A DNA stretch of 64,000 nucleotides from Candidatus Saccharimonadota bacterium (GTDB lineage Bacteria > Patescibacteriota > Saccharimonadia > Saccharimonadales > Saccharimonadaceae): NCBI GenBank assembly GCA_905372275.1, contig CAJPON010000002.1:49674-113673 (forward strand), written 5' to 3'. The translations under genes were made by a program, and so were the position numbers. The notes beneath the pieces are model-generated. The model was not told the origin of the DNA. It searched no databases and worked only from the letters and a program-made list of their open reading frames with translations. Below, one piece after another: positions 49,630-58,900 of this stretch. Each line of letters opens with the position of its first letter. Position 1 is the stretch's first letter.

Positions 49630-49953
49630 TTAGAAAAACGCCAACTGACTGGCGGGAACGTTCTTTTCTTGGACGGTTTTTTCGCCGACGATAACGTGCA
49701 TGTGCGTGAATTGATGTTCGGTTAAGTACAGTAATCGCACTGATCCGCTGTCTGGTGCGTGACGTTTGACGCGTATCATGTGCTTCTCGGCAACGTCGCG
49801 GTTTGGGCACAGTCTCGTGTATACGCTATATTGCAGCATGTCAAAGCCGTCGTCCAGCAAAAATTTGCGAAATTGTGTGGCGGCTTTGCGCTCAGCTTTA
49901 GTGTTGGTCGGCAAATCGAAAAATACCGCGACCCTCATGATTTTATATGACAT
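49630..49953 (-). CDS. cas2: CRISPR-associated endoribonuclease Cas2
   Basis: 107 residues. Ferredoxin-like Cas2 with MRVAVFFDLPTNTKAERKAATQFRKFL (D at the first strand end), GFDMLQYSVYTRLCPNRD, and SVRLLYLTEHQF. Bridges two Cas1 dimers in spacer integration. Last gene of the cas9-cas1-cas2 operon, 10 nt after cas1. Confidence 0.95.
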   Translation of the reverse strand: MSYKIMRVAVFFDLPTNTKAERKAATQFRKFLLDDGFDMLQYSVYTRLCPNRDVAEKHMIRVKRHAPDSGSVRLLYLTEHQFTHMHVIVGEKTVQEKNVPASQLAFF

Positions 49954-49963
49954 CCCTTCCCTG

Positions 49964-50866
49964 TTAGGAGGCGATTTTTGGTAAAAGAAGCTTACGCGCC
50001 TCCTTTACCTCAATACACTCGATAAAGCTTTCAACTGTTCGCTCAATCGCATGCTTTACAGTAAACTTCTTACTGTTAATTATAACACAATAATTTAATA
50101 TGTCAATAATAAGTTGGCGATCGTGCTTGGTGAGGCTGGCGTCGCGGTCGCCAACGTGAAGCGGTGCAACTTTTTCTAGGATATATAAATCAACGGCGGC
50201 GCGATAGGGTTCTATCAAGTCGTCAGCTAAATTAAAACTATTGAGCTCATTGTGATGGAAAATTCCCTGCGAAGCAACTAGCCCGCGGGCAGCAATGTGC
50301 CGAGCGATATGACTTCGGACCATTGCGTAGCCATAGTTAAGTGCGGCATTATGCCAAATCGGCTTGCGGCGTGTGGCGTCGTCGAGTAACTGGTCGAAAT
50401 ATATGCGAGCAGCTAGCGACTCGCGATTACTAGTGTCGCCTGATTTGACTCCGTTGATATGGGTGCGCAAGGCGGAATTGTCTAGTCCTACAGATTGCAA
50501 AACATCGGCCTGATTGGTGATTTTGCTGATGATAATTTGTTGCCACAATTGCTTTTTGAGCGGTTGGCTCATGGCAAGTTGTTGGCGTGAAACTTTGGCC
50601 TGCCGTGAGTGCTGTGAATACGGCAGAAGTACGCTAGCTGGTAGATGCTTTTCGTCACAAATAACAGTTGTGGTGCCTTTGGTCGCCAGCGCTGTGAGTA
50701 GATTTGCAGTTATGGTTATTCCGTAGCCGTCCAGAATGAGCGCATCAATATCCTCAATTGGTAAAGTTACCTCAGTTTCTTGCGTGATTACTAGCTGGTT
50801 GTCGCGCAAACTCAGTCTGGCGGGATTTTCGATAGCTACGACGCGCCAGGCCATTTTTATAACCAC
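49964..50866 (-). CDS. cas1: CRISPR-associated integrase Cas1
   Basis: 300 residues. Type II Cas1 with beta-rich N-terminus (ARLSLRDNQLVI... IEDIDALILDGYGITITANLL), the metal-site Glu in NRESLAARIYF, and the His/Asp pair in GIFHHNELNSFNLADDLIEPYR. Integrates new spacers with Cas2. Overlaps cas9 by 10 nt; ATG at about 50854 (MAWRVV) is an alternative start. No csn2 or cas4 is present, which defines subtype II-C. Confidence 0.96.
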   Translation of the reverse strand: MVIKMAWRVVAIENPARLSLRDNQLVITQETEVTLPIEDIDALILDGYGITITANLLTALATKGTTTVICDEKHLPASVLLPYSQHSRQAKVSRQQLAMSQPLKKQLWQQIIISKITNQADVLQSVGLDNSALRTHINGVKSGDTSNRESLAARIYFDQLLDDATRRKPIWHNAALNYGYAMVRSHIARHIAARGLVASQGIFHHNELNSFNLADDLIEPYRAAVDLYILEKVAPLHVGDRDASLTKHDRQLIIDILNYCVIINSKKFTVKHAIERTVESFIECIEVKEARKLLLPKIAS

Positions 50867-53800
50867 CTGTAGTTGTCACCGAGGACGGAGATGTCGTAAC
50901 GCTTGATGAGGGTGGCTGTTTTGGCTGATTTGCTGATTAAATCATTGTCATTTTTACTTGTTTCGCTGTGCTTTATTAGTTTTAAACTTCCGTCGTTGGT
51001 ATTGTATTTTACATAATATCCTTCAACGATTTCGTTGCCAAAATATATTCGTACGTAGTCATTTGGATATATAGAGAATTGCTTTATAAAACCATTCTTC
51101 AGTGTTGCATATATTTCACCATCATCTGTTCGGATAGTGTCAAAATCTGCCTTTTCTTTCTTACTCCGACCAGTCGGCGTCGGCAAAACTTCAATCTTTT
51201 GAGTGTTTATCAAATGAGTATAGACTGGAGTAAAATAATATTCATATATGCCTTTATAGTTTTTGCGTTTATAAACATCAAGGCGAATAGTCTTACCATT
51301 ATTTACAAAGGCTCTTTGCTCGTTAACCAAGAATCCACTCTTTGAATCTCGTGTGTTATATATTTTTATGCTGCGTACAATATTGCCACATTTACTGTCT
51401 TTTGTTGGTTTGTAAATATTCTCGGCAAATGCTTTTACTGGATTGTCATTAAAATCCTTGAGTCGCTGTTCCAAAATTTTGTACAGTTTAGGATCCGTTT
51501 CACGAATTGGCGAATCGTATAATTTTTTAAGATCTACAGAACGAAGCGGTACGCGTTGTTTGCGTGCAATAGCGGGCCTCCCTTTTTCGTCAAGGTAGCC
51601 TTCTATGATTTTAGGCGATCGGAAAGTTTCGCTATTTGTTGAGCCTTTTCCAGAGCGTTTAGGCATGCGTGAAACAAATATAGGCAGTGTACTCAAACGA
51701 AACTCTTCGTCGTAGTTTTTTAGGCCAGTTAGTTCATTGTGGAGCTCGCTTGGTGTATTGTATAGTTCACTGCGTTTTCGCACCTCCTTACCAAAATCAT
51801 CCCAGGGTTCAAGATCTGCTATGTGTTGTTCAAATTGATTACGGTTAAGAACTTCTCCAGTTAGCTTGTCGATAACTTCGTTCTTATCACTATATTTGAA
51901 TAGTTCATAGTATTTATTAAGACTGGATACTTTTTGAATAATGCCTGGGTCTGTCGCGGCAATAATGCAGGCGTCAGTCGCATGATGCAAATTATTATCA
52001 TCGCGATTTTTATTGCCAACACGCCACACCCTTCTTAAATATGAAGTGATTGGTCCACTTGGTGAGAAGACCCTCTGCGTGCCAGTCTTGCCTTCGATTT
52101 TAGGAAAATCTAAATTATCACGAATGTATTGACGTAAAAAACGTGAAATATATCGAGTGTCGTTGAGCGCGCGGACATTCCAATCTTCAACTGGCTTACT
52201 TTTTGACAGAAGGCGATCTCTTTTAGCGGCTGGTAGTCCAGCAGTTGCCCTTACTCGTGCTTCAAATTGTATCCACTTTTGATTATCTCCACCCCATGTC
52301 TCATATGGTGTCAGATTTCCTTTCTCTTGATTTTCGTCTGCAAAAACCAAAACTTTATTGTTTAATCCATCGTTGCCACAGCGTGAAAATGGTATGATGT
52401 GATCTATCTCGCCATAATGTTCGTCGGCGAAAAGATTTTCGAGCCTTATTTCTTTGCCTGAATAAATACTAACGCCATTTTGTTGTTCGCGCAATTTAAA
52501 CTTAGTAATTTGTAGTCCGGTTGGCGTTGGTATATTAAATTCATTAATAAGCTTCTGTTTAATTTTTTCGTTATATGCAGCGTTTTCGTCTTGAATCTTT
52601 TTTATCTTATCGCGTTCTTGGGCGTTTTTTGCCAGTTCGTTTGCTGCTTCTATCTTTACACTGTATGGTATACCGTACTTCCTGATAATTGCGTTAACTA
52701 CCTTAATAGTTTGAGATACTGCACGCTTGACAACAGGGTTAGTGATTTGTGCTGCTTGTTTCTCTGACAATGGCGGTAATTCCTTCTTGTTGCCAGAAAG
52801 ATTTTGAGAAAAACTATAGCCGGCTCGTTCAACCGACTCATTGTAATTTAGTCCTTTTAATAGCCACGGAGTTATTTTATGCAAGGATTCAAACGATAAA
52901 TGTACGAAACTACTAACATTGATTGGTAATAAAGACTCGATGGCATTGGTGCTTATATTTAATTTGGATAGCTCTCTGCGTAGACTCGAGTCGTCTTTAT
53001 TTACCGTAAGTATTAATCCTGTTCTATCTAATAGTTCAAAATTGTTGGCAGCTAGTATACTCCAATCTTTTGGATGTTGTTCGAAAGCTTTTTTGACAGT
53101 ATGGTAAAATATCATTGAGTCAAATTTATTGCCTTCACCGTTCTTTTTGTCGTCATTTTTAATTTTGCCACGTATCATACCTTGAGCAAAACTAAAGCTT
53201 TGGTCGCCCTTATATCCAAGTATGTCGCGAATATGCTCATATTTTAGTACTTTAACGTTCTTTGCTTTTTCGATTATCTTTGCGATCTCGTCTTCAGATA
53301 GCTGTCGAGTCTCTTGATCGACTACAATGCGAAGATGAGATAGATTTTGAGCGAGGCGAAATAGCTCAAAACTATAGCTAGCCTTTGGTGCGCGAGGCTT
53401 TTCTGGCTCGAATTCACAATTACCACGCATCTTTTCAATCAGTTCTCTTGTCATGAATGGTCGCTGTGAAAATATACCATTGTAGTTGCCATTTTTTACA
53501 TTACCATACAGCAAGGTTTGTATCTTTTCATATGGCAGTTTAAGGCCAAATTTTTTCTGAGACTCAAGAAGTAGCATAACTTCATCTTCAAAATTCTTAC
53601 GAACAAATGAATTTTTATACGTGCTTGTTTTATTACGTTTATTGTTCTTAAATTTTTCATCAAGCGTAAGTACTTTGGCTACCGATTTTGTCTTATACTT
53701 TTCCAAAAGTAGTTTGTTCTCAGAAATAGCAGATAACACTTGAGACCCTTCGACATCCTGCTCTTCTATAGATATACGGTTACTTTTGTATCCACGTCTT

Positions 53801-54213
53801 TTCGCTATATGATAAAGAGCCACGAATAATTCTTCTGGTGAGAGTTTTTCATTTAAACCCTTGATGCGTAGAGTGTAGGGGTCATAGATTGGCCGCCATT
53901 TCTTAGGGTGAGTTGGACTAAGTATATCGCTTATGCGACCCTCTGATATCAGATTGTTATCAATAAAGAACCGCTTGAGATAATTAAGCCTTTGTCGACG
54001 CCTTCTTAGCCGATGTCTAGCGGATCTAGCAATCCTGCGTGGTTCAGCAAGACTCTTGCCAGTTTTCGGAACTTCTGGCCGCTCAAAAATCCTCACTCCC
54101 AAATCATGGATACGCTCCTTGTCTAGGTCTAATACTGCCCAGCCGACCGAGGAGGTGCCGATGTCCAGTCCTAGTGAGTATCTTTTCGGTGAATATGAAG
54201 ATTTCTGTGCCAT
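50857..54213 (-). CDS. cas9: CRISPR-associated endonuclease Cas9 (type II-C)
   Basis: RNA-guided DNA endonuclease of 1118 residues, in the II-C range. RuvC-I GLDIGTSSVGWAVLDLD (catalytic D17), Arg-rich bridge helix RRIARSARHRLRRRRQRLNY (~58-77), RuvC-II IEAANELA (~523), HNH with GEIDHIIPFSRCGNDGLNNKVL (~603), RuvC-III HHATDACIIAA (~743), then wedge and PAM-interacting domains. All four catalytic blocks are intact. Ribosome-binding site AAAGGA 7 nt before ATG; -10 box TATAAT at 54252-54247. tracrRNA lies directly upstream on the same strand. Confidence 0.98.
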   Translation of the reverse strand: MAQKSSYSPKRYSLGLDIGTSSVGWAVLDLDKERIHDLGVRIFERPEVPKTGKSLAEPRRIARSARHRLRRRRQRLNYLKRFFIDNNLISEGRISDILSPTHPKKWRPIYDPYTLRIKGLNEKLSPEELFVALYHIAKRRGYKSNRISIEEQDVEGSQVLSAISENKLLLEKYKTKSVAKVLTLDEKFKNNKRNKTSTYKNSFVRKNFEDEVMLLLESQKKFGLKLPYEKIQTLLYGNVKNGNYNGIFSQRPFMTRELIEKMRGNCEFEPEKPRAPKASYSFELFRLAQNLSHLRIVVDQETRQLSEDEIAKIIEKAKNVKVLKYEHIRDILGYKGDQSFSFAQGMIRGKIKNDDKKNGEGNKFDSMIFYHTVKKAFEQHPKDWSILAANNFELLDRTGLILTVNKDDSSLRRELSKLNISTNAIESLLPINVSSFVHLSFESLHKITPWLLKGLNYNESVERAGYSFSQNLSGNKKELPPLSEKQAAQITNPVVKRAVSQTIKVVNAIIRKYGIPYSVKIEAANELAKNAQERDKIKKIQDENAAYNEKIKQKLINEFNIPTPTGLQITKFKLREQQNGVSIYSGKEIRLENLFADEHYGEIDHIIPFSRCGNDGLNNKVLVFADENQEKGNLTPYETWGGDNQKWIQFEARVRATAGLPAAKRDRLLSKSKPVEDWNVRALNDTRYISRFLRQYIRDNLDFPKIEGKTGTQRVFSPSGPITSYLRRVWRVGNKNRDDNNLHHATDACIIAATDPGIIQKVSSLNKYYELFKYSDKNEVIDKLTGEVLNRNQFEQHIADLEPWDDFGKEVRKRSELYNTPSELHNELTGLKNYDEEFRLSTLPIFVSRMPKRSGKGSTNSETFRSPKIIEGYLDEKGRPAIARKQRVPLRSVDLKKLYDSPIRETDPKLYKILEQRLKDFNDNPVKAFAENIYKPTKDSKCGNIVRSIKIYNTRDSKSGFLVNEQRAFVNNGKTIRLDVYKRKNYKGIYEYYFTPVYTHLINTQKIEVLPTPTGRSKKEKADFDTIRTDDGEIYATLKNGFIKQFSIYPNDYVRIYFGNEIVEGYYVKYNTNDGSLKLIKHSETSKNDNDLISKSAKTATLIKRYDISVLGDNYRWL

Positions 54214-54246
54214 AAAGAAGTCCTTTGTTATGCTATGTTTGAGATA

Positions 54247-54252
54247 ATTATA
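54247..54252 (-). promoter_or_regulatory. -10 box of cas operon
   Basis: TATAAT on the - strand; leader ~27 nt with Shine-Dalgarno site. Just upstream lies a triplicated 6-mer (GTAAGT x3, about 54278-54296 on +). Confidence 0.5.
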
Positions 54253-54309
54253 TAATCAAAAGTTTATAATTGAAAGCGTAAGTGTAAGTGTAAGTGTATT
54301 TATGTAAAT

Positions 54310-54452
54310 AAAAAGATAATCCGCCCAACAAGTGAGCGGATTAGTGCTTTGCTCCAGTATTTCATATACTTTACAGCGGATTTTTACCGCCAGATTATTA
54401 TAGAAACCTAGAACAATTTAGATATTGGTACAATCCTTACTTAAGGGACTGT
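54310..54452 (-). ncRNA. tracrRNA
   Basis: Read on the - strand: anti-repeat complementary to repeat positions 14-36 (54434-54412, 23 bp with one G-U), a bulge, then CTATAAT (54403-54397) pairing with the first 7 repeat bases, then a GCGG/CCGC stem-loop, and a terminator TAATCCGC (54324-54317 complement) with GCGGATTA followed by a U-run near 54314. A candidate promoter TTGCAG-N17-TATCAT (54487-54459) gives a start near 54452. Layout matches Neisseria-type tracrRNA. Confidence 0.9.
54317..54343 (-). terminator. Terminator of tracrRNA
   Basis: 8-bp stem (54317-54324 with 54336-54343), 11-12 nt loop, T-run on the - strand. Should insulate tracrRNA from cas9. Confidence 0.8.
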
Positions 54453-54991
54453 AACCTTATGATACGACACTTTTTATTCTTCTGCAATACTTTTTTATAT
54501 CGCAAAAACAAAACCCCGCCCTCACTCTCTTCCATGCGACTGTAATAGAAACCATTTTTTGCTAAGAAGCTCTGTAGGTCTGGCATTTTCTGGGGCGCTT
54601 GTGCTTGTAATTGAACCGCGCCGCGTAATTTCGCTTCTTTCTCGACTATTTTCATCAGCCGAGCACCTACTTGCCGGAGTCGGTATTTTTCTCGTACGAC
54701 GATTAGTTCCAAATTTGCTATTTTAGGATCGTTTGAGTCCTGGCTATAGATAATTGTGCCAACTGGTTTGATGGTATTGCTGCTTTCATCGATGTATCTG
54801 GCCAGTGCAGCGGCACACTCACCCAAGTATAAACGCTGCGTTAGGTCGGTAGCTGCTTCCATGAAAGCATCTCGGCCTAGTATGTCTGAAATTGGGCCGC
54901 AGATGCTGGGCTTGCATAATAGATCAATAATCTCGCCAATTTGAGCGTCATGAGCATGCGGTGTAGTAGCTATTTTTAACGGTAGAGGCAT
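54437..54991 (-). CDS. GNAT family N-acetyltransferase
   Basis: 184 residues with the acetyl-CoA loop VREKYRLRQVGARLMKIVEKEAK (R/Q-x-x-G-x-A like) and LELIVV strand before it; C-terminal FLAKNGFYYSRMEE. Substrate unknown. The last ~50 bp hold the predicted tracrRNA promoter, so tracrRNA transcription begins inside this gene. Starts 10 nt after the secretion ATPase gene, probably one operon. Confidence 0.82.
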   Translation of the reverse strand: MPLPLKIATTPHAHDAQIGEIIDLLCKPSICGPISDILGRDAFMEAATDLTQRLYLGECAAALARYIDESSNTIKPVGTIIYSQDSNDPKIANLELIVVREKYRLRQVGARLMKIVEKEAKLRGAVQLQAQAPQKMPDLQSFLAKNGFYYSRMEESEGGVLFLRYKKVLQKNKKCRIIRLQSLK

Positions 54992-55001
54992 AATGGGTTA
55001 A

Positions 55002-57779
55002 TTACGAATTGGAAGTAGCTGTCGCTGGAGTTTTGCGCCGGCGGCTGCGAGTGCGTTTGCGCTTTGGCTTGTCGCTAGTAGCTGTGTCTACTTTCTCTGT
55101 TTCTTCATTGGCGGCAGGTTTAGCTGCTGCATTTGTTTTCGCGGTGTCATTATCCTTTGCGGCCTTCGCGGTGTCTTTATTGTTTTGACCGTGGTCTATT
55201 TGTAGCAAACCAACAGCTCCTTTGTCAAGTTTGACCGAAGGCTGTTTGGCAATTGGTTGGGTCTGGTCTTGCGGCTGCTTAGCAGCTTGGCGCGCGGCGC
55301 GATCGGCGGCTCGCTGTTCGGGTGTTTTTGGCGGCGTATAGGCAGGACCAGGTTTTTTGACGACTAGGTTTTCTGGCGGTAGGATTCGGTTGGCGATATC
55401 GGCTTCAATATCGCTGCGGTTGCGGCTATAATTATCGCGCGTCCATTGGATAATCCGGCCGGTGTTGTCGTCTTGCGCGGCTGGCAGATTAAGCGTCTTA
55501 GCACTAAAAGCTGGAGCCTTCTCGCCGTTGATGACCATGTTGATGATAAAGTTACGATTGTGCATCTGTAGTAAGTCATTTGGCTCGAACTGTGGTTCAA
55601 ATTGCTTGGCGAGAATCGGACTATCATCAGCAGAAACACGGAAGCTAATTACGGTACCGACGTTGCCGAAAACAGCATCGCGGACGGTTTCTTCCATCTG
55701 GCTAATGTACTGGTTGGCAACGGTCAGGTTGAGACCGTATTTGCGTGCCTCGGATAGAATCGTAGCGAATGAGTCAGTGGCAAAGTTTTGAAACTCGTCA
55801 ACGTATAGATAAAAAGGTCGGCGATCCTTGATATCAGGGATGTCAGAGCGGCTCATGGCGGCGAGCTGGATTTTGGTAACCAAAAACGAGCCAAGAATGC
55901 CAGCATTATCTTCGCCGATTAAACCTTTGGAAAGATTGACGACCAGGATTTTACCTTCGTCCATGATTTGGCGAATGTTAAAAGTCGATTTCGGTTGGCC
56001 GATAATGTTGCGGATAACTGGATTAGCGGTGAAGGCGCCGACTTTGTTGAGGACTGGCGCGATGGCTTCAGCCTGGAACTTGTCGGTCCAGCTAGCAAAC
56101 TCGACATTCCAAAATTGCAGCACCACAGTGTCTTTACAGTAGCTGAGAGTATCTTTGCGGAACTTTTTGTCAGTGAGCATGCGAGTAATATCGAGCATGG
56201 TAGTCTCGGGCCGGTCTAGTAGCGCTAAAATGGTATAGCGCAAGATATACTCGAGGCGTGGACCCCAAGAGTCGCCGAACATGCGTTTCAGCACGCCGAT
56301 AACTTCTGATGAGATATTAGTTTTTTGCGACGGATTAGTGACCTCTAGCGGGTTGAAACCGAGCGGATACTGCGTGTCGGCCGGGTTAAAGTAAACAACA
56401 TCCTGCAGGCGCGAGCCTGGGATGAAGCGCATGTTATTGATGGCAAAGTCGCCGTGCGGATCAATGATGGCGTAGCCTTGCCCGTGGAAAATATCACTGA
56501 GGGCGAATAACTCGAGTAAGCCGCTCTTCCCTGCTCCCGTCTGGCCGATGATGTAGACGTGGCGCGAGCGGTCGTAGCGCAGCATGCCGAATTGGTGGTT
56601 GATACCGCGAAAATTAGTCATGCCAAAGGCCGAGATATTCTCATCATGCGCTGGATCGCCAGTTAGGACTGGCAACTTCGGCGGCGGTTCGGCGGTTTTG
56701 GTGCTAGCCCAAACGATATTTGGCGTTTCGACATTGGTATGCGGCAAGTGATAGACACTAGCGACTTCTTCGATATTCATCAGATAACCGCGGTCAGCAA
56801 AGAGGCGGGTCTTGTATTTGGCGAGCGCCTCTTTGGCGAAGCTGTCGTTCGACATCTTGAAACCGTTGAGGTTAGTTGAATTAAACTGCTTGAAGGTGCC
56901 GATGATGCCTTGCATACGTAATTTGGCGTCGCTAGTGCGCTCGCCCAGGTAAGCAACGCGGACTTTGACTTGATAGCCGAGTTTGGTCGCCTTTTTTTCA
57001 GCTTCAGATATGCGGGTTTTGTCGCGCTCTGACAGTTCTGGACCGCCGCTAGCGCCTGCTTGCTCGGGTGGTTGCCATAGGGCAGAAAATAGGCCGGCAA
57101 TCCACTTGCCTATGCCATCAGTACCGAAGAGATTGAAGCCGCCTGCTTTGACCGATTGAATCCAGGCGTCGGCTTCTTTGTGCCAGCTGTCGGCGACCGG
57201 GCGCACTAGCATTTGTATCCAAATTTCTTCGTCGGTATCTTCGAGCTTGGCGAGCGTGCCGGTGATGCCAGCTAGCGGGTCAACTTCAAAACTCTGAAAG
57301 GTTTTGATCGGTAAAAATTCCTTGTCGGTTAAGGTAACTTCTGAGGTATAGACTACGCTGTGGTGGCGTTCGTGAGCGACATAATCTTCTTCGGCCTTAT
57401 GGATTTGTACTTGCGGGTATTGGGCGTAAATCTGCCCTTCGACGAAGCTTTGCAGCGATTTCGGCGTCCAAACGTAGAATTGAATCCGCCCGCCCACCGA
57501 GGCAATCTCGAAGCTTAGGTGCTCCTGATAGCCATTGTTAGCTTTCAGTTCGCGGGCATCGCGCAAAATACCATGGAGGCTAGCGAACATTTGCTCGGCG
57601 GCTAGCTCAGACTTATCGTTAGTCTTTGGAATCTCTAGGGTTAGTAGGACGCTCTCAACGTTCTTTATTACATCAATACTGCGATAATTGCGCCAAGTTA
57701 GATATAACAGCACAATAACCAACGGCCCCCAGACATACCATTGCAACAATAGAGCAATAACAGAAGTGATAAATGACAT
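55002..57779 (-). CDS. Type IV secretion-system ATPase (VirD4/TraG/VirB4-like)
   Basis: 925 residues. N-terminal membrane helix (VWGPLVIVLLYLTW), a ~380-residue N-domain, ATPase with Walker A IIGQTGAGKSGLLELF (~411), DPHGD, Walker B FYLYVDEFQNFATDSFATILSEARKYG (~661) and VANQYISQ. The last ~110 residues are low-complexity, Lys/Ala/Thr-rich, ending RKRTRSRRRK, possibly DNA- or membrane-binding. Such ATPases occur widely in Saccharibacteria and are linked to type IV pili or DNA transfer to or from hosts; the exact role is inference. Confidence 0.88.
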   Translation of the reverse strand: MSFITSVIALLLQWYVWGPLVIVLLYLTWRNYRSIDVIKNVESVLLTLEIPKTNDKSELAAEQMFASLHGILRDARELKANNGYQEHLSFEIASVGGRIQFYVWTPKSLQSFVEGQIYAQYPQVQIHKAEEDYVAHERHHSVVYTSEVTLTDKEFLPIKTFQSFEVDPLAGITGTLAKLEDTDEEIWIQMLVRPVADSWHKEADAWIQSVKAGGFNLFGTDGIGKWIAGLFSALWQPPEQAGASGGPELSERDKTRISEAEKKATKLGYQVKVRVAYLGERTSDAKLRMQGIIGTFKQFNSTNLNGFKMSNDSFAKEALAKYKTRLFADRGYLMNIEEVASVYHLPHTNVETPNIVWASTKTAEPPPKLPVLTGDPAHDENISAFGMTNFRGINHQFGMLRYDRSRHVYIIGQTGAGKSGLLELFALSDIFHGQGYAIIDPHGDFAINNMRFIPGSRLQDVVYFNPADTQYPLGFNPLEVTNPSQKTNISSEVIGVLKRMFGDSWGPRLEYILRYTILALLDRPETTMLDITRMLTDKKFRKDTLSYCKDTVVLQFWNVEFASWTDKFQAEAIAPVLNKVGAFTANPVIRNIIGQPKSTFNIRQIMDEGKILVVNLSKGLIGEDNAGILGSFLVTKIQLAAMSRSDIPDIKDRRPFYLYVDEFQNFATDSFATILSEARKYGLNLTVANQYISQMEETVRDAVFGNVGTVISFRVSADDSPILAKQFEPQFEPNDLLQMHNRNFIINMVINGEKAPAFSAKTLNLPAAQDDNTGRIIQWTRDNYSRNRSDIEADIANRILPPENLVVKKPGPAYTPPKTPEQRAADRAARQAAKQPQDQTQPIAKQPSVKLDKGAVGLLQIDHGQNNKDTAKAAKDNDTAKTNAAAKPAANEETEKVDTATSDKPKRKRTRSRRRKTPATATSNS

Positions 57780-57791
57780 AGCTATACTTTC

Positions 57792-57797
57792 ATTATA
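57792..57797 (-). promoter_or_regulatory. -10 box of secretion ATPase gene
   Basis: TATAAT on -, predicted leader ~6 nt. Confidence 0.45.
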
Positions 57798-57844
57798 TCA
57801 TACCTCTGTTATTTTTGCAAGATTAAGCGGAATCCGCAGATAGA

Positions 57845-58900
57845 TTATTGCTGTGGTTCAGCGATGGTGTAAGTCGCTTTGGCGACGCGCTTGAACATCG
57901 ATTTGCTTTGCAGATTGAGCAGAATAGTTGTTTCTTTGACTTGGCGGCTCTTGAGTACGCGCCTGACAATTTCGTCGCGGTGGAGCGGCTCGCCTGCTTT
58001 GCGCAAAATGTCGGCAATAATATCTGAAACGGTGCCTTTGCTATAGCCCCAGCTGTCGAGGGCGTAAATGCCGCGGCCGATTAGGACGAAGCGTTTGTCT
58101 TTGATAAGTTCGTTGTGGATAGCTTGAGTGGTAACGTTTCTGCGCTTGAAGTCGCTTTCCTTGATGGCTTTAGAAATGTCGGAGAAGTGCATCGGCTTGC
58201 CATTGCCTGCCAAAATAACGTAGATTTTGTCGCGGATGTTTTTAGGATTGACAGTTGGCCACTTGGCTAGGCCCCAAACGTCTTTGAGATTGGCTAGTTT
58301 TTTGGATAAGCTGGCTAGGCCGCGGATCTGGGACGGACTTTCGAAAGTCAACATGCCGTGCAAGCTCTCGATGTCGATTGGCTGGCCGTGGTTTTTGATG
58401 GTTTTTACAATGCTATCGATGTCGCCGCGGATTTTCTTCTCATTACCGTTTTCGGCGATACTGATGCCCTGGTGGTAATTGTCGGTTTCGTTGATTATAA
58501 CGAAGCGCGGCGACAGCTCGCCGATAAAGGCAACGTGAGCTCGGGTATTGTTGGAAGCTTTGTCTTTCGAGAGGCGGTTGGCGACGTCTTGGACGCGGCC
58601 GACGCGGCCGTTTTCGGAAAGATCGCGAATAATTAGGCGCTCGGCGTCGCTAATGGCGGGGATTTTGCCGTCGGCAGCAGCGGTTTTGAGGCGGGCTAAG
58701 ATGGCTTTTTCAAGTTGGCGGACACGTTCGCGAGTGATGCCGAGCAGCTCGCCGATTTGCTCAAGCGTTTCCCGGCGTTCGTATAGGCCGAAACGGCGCG
58801 TGATGATTTCGCGTTCGCGTTCTTGGTCTATAGTCTTAAGAATATCCTCAATTGCTGTCTTGATAGTCTCCACAGCAGGTGTACCGGTAGTTTCGGTCAT
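57845..58900 (-). CDS. Sigma region-4 / HARE-HTH fusion protein
   Basis: 351 residues. Residues ~20-72 (DQEREREIITRRFGLYERRETLEQIGELLGITRERVRQLEKAIL) are a textbook sigma-70 region 4, the -35-recognising helix-turn-helix. Sigma regions 2 and 3 are absent. The C-terminal half holds HARE-HTH-like winged helices (IRDKIYVILAGNGKPMHFSDISKAI and a second at ~300-325, LRKAGEPLHRDEIVRRVL). It cannot melt promoters alone; more likely an RNA polymerase-associated regulator. Leader of ~68 nt from TATAAT at 58981-58976. Confidence 0.85.
   Translation of the reverse strand: MTETTGTPAVETIKTAIEDILKTIDQEREREIITRRFGLYERRETLEQIGELLGITRERVRQLEKAILARLKTAAADGKIPAISDAERLIIRDLSENGRVGRVQDVANRLSKDKASNNTRAHVAFIGELSPRFVIINETDNYHQGISIAENGNEKKIRGDIDSIVKTIKNHGQPIDIESLHGMLTFESPSQIRGLASLSKKLANLKDVWGLAKWPTVNPKNIRDKIYVILAGNGKPMHFSDISKAIKESDFKRRNVTTQAIHNELIKDKRFVLIGRGIYALDSWGYSKGTVSDIIADILRKAGEPLHRDEIVRRVLKSRQVKETTILLNLQSKSMFKRVAKATYTIAEPQQ

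Noticed and set aside
50857..54213. Type II-A or II-B assignment
   Set aside because: No csn2 or cas4 adjacent, Cas9 length of 1118 residues, Neisseria-like promoter-bearing repeat and tracrRNA layout all point to II-C.
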